Assembly (NCBI GenBank): GCA_031290095.1
Contig: JAITOF010000011.1
Coordinates: 1 to 32,335, forward strand
Direction: 5' to 3'
Length of the DNA stretch: 32,335 nt
DNA from: Candidatus Methanoplasma porotermitis
GTDB lineage: Archaea > Thermoplasmatota > Thermoplasmata > Methanomassiliicoccales > Methanomethylophilaceae
The position numbers and the translations under genes were made by a program. Positions 30,729-32,335 of this stretch are shown piece by piece. Each line of letters begins with the position of its first letter. Position 1 is the first letter of the stretch. The notes under the pieces are model-generated. The model had not been told where the DNA came from and did no database searches. It saw only the letters and a list, made by a program, of their open reading frames with translations.

Positions 30729-31976
30729 TCATAGATTTAGGCTGTCCTCGTTCAGGAGGAACTCTCTGACCCCGATCGTGACCACTCCGTTCTCGTCCCT
30801 TTTCAGACGGATGTCATCGCCCACGATCATGATCTTCTTGAACGAATCCCCAACCTTGAGGAACGGCCTCAGCTCCTGTTCCTCTTTTTCCCCTTCAGGC
30901 AACCTGTAGGCGGATTGGACGTAGTACCTCTGGCTTCCGTTGTTGGCCACAAAGTCTATTTCCAGTTGCATGTATTCGGAGACGCCGTTCTGCGTCCTCC
31001 TGCTCTCCACGACCCCCACGTCTACCGAGAAGCCTCTGGACCGGAGCTCGTTGTAGATGATGTTCTCCATTATGTGTGTCTCCTCCTGTTGCCTGAAATT
31101 GAGCCAGGCGTTCCGGAGGCCCACGTCCACTGCATAATACTTAGACGGAGTATCCAAGTACTTTCTCCCTTTTATGTCGTATCTCTTGGCCCTCTGGAAC
31201 AGGAACGACTCCTCCAGAAAGCCCAGATATCGGCACACGGTCTCATCGTCTATGTTGAAATGTTTAGATGCTTTCAACGTGTTGGAAATCTTCAGAGGGT
31301 TTGTCAGCGACCCTACGGAGGAGCAGAGGAGGTCCACTATGCCGTCGAGCCCGCTTGCCGATCGGACGTCGTTCCTCTCCACGATGTCCTTCAGATACAC
31401 ATTCTTCATCAGGTTCTGCAGGTATGCGGTCTTCTGCTCCTCATCGACCCGGGCAAGCAGCTCGGGCAGGCCTCCAAAAGTGCGGTACAGCCTCCATGCC
31501 TCGTCCTCCCTTCCGGGATATGCGGTCGCAAACTCCGAGAAGGAGAGAGGGAACACCCTGACCTCGTCGCCTCTGCCTCTGAACTCCGTAAGCACGTCCT
31601 TGGACAGCATCCTCGAATTGCTTCCGGTCACATAGACATCGAGGCCCGGGATGCGACAGAGTCCGTTCACGACATCCTCAAAACCGTCCACGAACTGGAT
31701 CTCGTCCAACAGCACGTAGTACTCGCCTTCGCCGACGGATTCAACAATCTTCTCGTACAATGCGGCCGGGTCTCGAAGCGGCTTGTTGCGGATGTCGTCC
31801 AAAGCAACAGGTATGATGTGTTCGGGATCTACGCCGTCAGATATCAGGCGGCCCCTGAACAGGTTGAACAGCAGATACGACTTGCCGCATCTTCTCACCC
31901 CGGTGACGACCTTCACAGAGCCGTTCCACTTTCTCTTCAGGAGCCTGTCCAGATACCTGTCTCTTTTAATCTCCAT
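30729..31976 (-). CDS. AAA_14/DUF4143 ATPase with altered nuclease-like site
   Basis: The protein is 415 aa from ATG 31976 (MEIKRDRYLDRLLKRK); in-frame ATG 31988 adds four residues. Walker A reads GVRRCGKSYLL and Walker B YYVLLDEIQFV, followed by VTGSNSRML and the FRGRGDEVRVFPLSFSEF arginine-containing loop. DUF4143 follows, with KYYAVDVGLRNAW and LEIDFVANNGSQRYYVQSAY. Where active PD-(D/E)XK folds have ExK, this protein has QSA, so cleavage is unlikely. A TATA box (GATTATATGG on the reverse strand, about 31991-32000) lies upstream, with the TGCAAATTGCA element just beyond it. Confidence 0.9.
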   Translation of the reverse strand: MEIKRDRYLDRLLKRKWNGSVKVVTGVRRCGKSYLLFNLFRGRLISDGVDPEHIIPVALDDIRNKPLRDPAALYEKIVESVGEGEYYVLLDEIQFVDGFEDVVNGLCRIPGLDVYVTGSNSRMLSKDVLTEFRGRGDEVRVFPLSFSEFATAYPGREDEAWRLYRTFGGLPELLARVDEEQKTAYLQNLMKNVYLKDIVERNDVRSASGLDGIVDLLCSSVGSLTNPLKISNTLKASKHFNIDDETVCRYLGFLEESFLFQRAKRYDIKGRKYLDTPSKYYAVDVGLRNAWLNFRQQEETHIMENIIYNELRSRGFSVDVGVVESRRTQNGVSEYMQLEIDFVANNGSQRYYVQSAYRLPEGEKEEQELRPFLKVGDSFKKIMIVGDDIRLKRDENGVVTIGVREFLLNEDSLNL

Positions 31977-32007
31977 GTTCAGCCACATCCATATAATCGA
32001 ATTTTAC

Positions 32008-32018
32008 TGCAAATTGCA
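32008..32018. promoter_or_regulatory. TGCAAATTGCA element, copy 1
   Basis: This near-perfect palindrome (TGCAA, central A, TTGCA) sits upstream of the TATA box of the DUF4143 gene that starts at 31976. It is a candidate operator or activator site. Confidence 0.6.
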
Positions 32019-32273
32019 TTTTTTTTCGATTATATAACTTTAGCTGCATAAAATGGGGAGGCGGCGAGCGATGCGTCATCCTTTTTCAATCACATATTAA
32101 CCTCGACAGTCGGCGAGCAAAAACCATGATCTTGAAGAGGCCGGGGCGGGTGGGTCGCAGTCCTGCAAAACAGGCAACGCGCATATCGACGTTGTTTTCA
32201 AGGCGACAGAAGTCGTAAGGACGCCCGGCTCGCTTGATCGCCATTCCGTTCACATCATGCAATCGAAATTTAT

Positions 32274-32284
32274 TGCAAATTGCA
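32274..32284. promoter_or_regulatory. TGCAAATTGCA element, copy 2
   Basis: Same 11-mer as 32008-32018 in a similar AT-rich setting, 13 bases before ATG 32298. Confidence 0.6.
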
Positions 32285-32297
32285 TTTTTCCCGTCAT

Positions 32298-32335
32298 ATG
32301 GGATTCGACAGCCGAGTCGGCAGATTTGATATGCC
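32298..32335 (+). CDS. Possible start of a gene cut by the window end
   Basis: ATG 32298 opens MGFDSRVGRFDM and continues out of the window. A TATA-like GAAATTTATT (about 32265-32274) precedes it by about 25 bases, as expected for a leaderless archaeal gene. Too few residues are visible to name a family. Confidence 0.35.
   Translation, partial: MGFDSRVGRFDM

Larger units (their letters stand above)
31977..32297. other. Intergenic region with repeated TGCAAATTGCA elements
   Basis: It separates the DUF4143 gene from a possible rightward gene at 32298. Near-identical segments (TCGAATTTTACTGCAAATTG and its relative TCGAAATTTATTGCAAATTG, each continuing into GCATTTTT) occur at 31998-32023 and 32264-32289. 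The middle is GC-richer and holds a small hairpin CCTG-CAAAA-CAGG. No ORF is supported. Confidence 0.6.

Overview
This window is archaeal, GC-rich chromosomal DNA, most likely from a host-associated member of the Methanomassiliicoccales (Thermoplasmatota). That placement is an inference from four things. First, there are archaeal core genes: radA, the archaeal tRNA G10 methyltransferase, the ether-lipid enzymes GGGP and DGGGP synthase, and an archaeal class I CCA-adding enzyme. Second, many genes have a TATA box about 25 bases before the start codon, which implies leaderless or nearly leaderless mRNAs. Third, there is a corrinoid methyl-transfer operon. Fourth, there are BspA-type leucine-rich surface proteins, Fic, AlbA_2 and DUF4143 genes, which are typical of gut archaea.

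Layout. 1-2.9 kb: the tail of one surface protein and a complete BspA-like paralogue, with duplicated 3' ends and a 14-G homopolymer upstream. 2.86-7.3 kb: an intron-containing tRNA-Leu(TAA), two AlbA_2/ATPase/winged-helix regulators separated by a decayed tRNA-Leu, and a membrane-anchored AlbA_2 protein with an 11-G tract before its start. 7.4-14.0 kb: a conserved housekeeping block containing a PPC-domain protein, a zinc ribbon, GGGP and DGGGP synthases, tRNA G10 methyltransferase, RadA, a small membrane protein and the CCA-adding enzyme. 14.07-17.5 kb: an accessory segment with a decayed ISL3-type insertion sequence, a Fic toxin-antitoxin pair and an ATPase with a nuclease-like C-terminus.

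17.86-25.05 kb is the metabolic centre of the window. A minus-strand operon encodes a corrinoid protein, a UroD-family methyltransferase, a seven-cysteine zinc ribbon, a HyuA-like ASKHA ATPase without HyuB, and a DUF1638 protein. It is followed by a metallo-hydrolase with its own promoter. Across a very AT-rich 330-base divergent region lies an MTA/SAH/5'-deoxyadenosine deaminase-type amidohydrolase. No MtmB/MtbB/MttB/MtaB-type substrate methyltransferase and no RamA activase are present. The operon may therefore be a self-contained, undescribed corrinoid methyl-transfer route in which the HyuA-like ATPase and DUF1638 protein supply activation or substrate handling.

25.1-32.3 kb: a winged-helix protein, a doubtful small ORF, a DUF2975/XRE/29-aa peptide/ABC ATPase/ABC permease operon behind a 21-base perfect palindrome, an acetyltransferase, and two AAA/DUF4143 ATPases. 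Beside the last ATPase are repeated TGCAAATTGCA elements and the first codons of a possible divergent gene.
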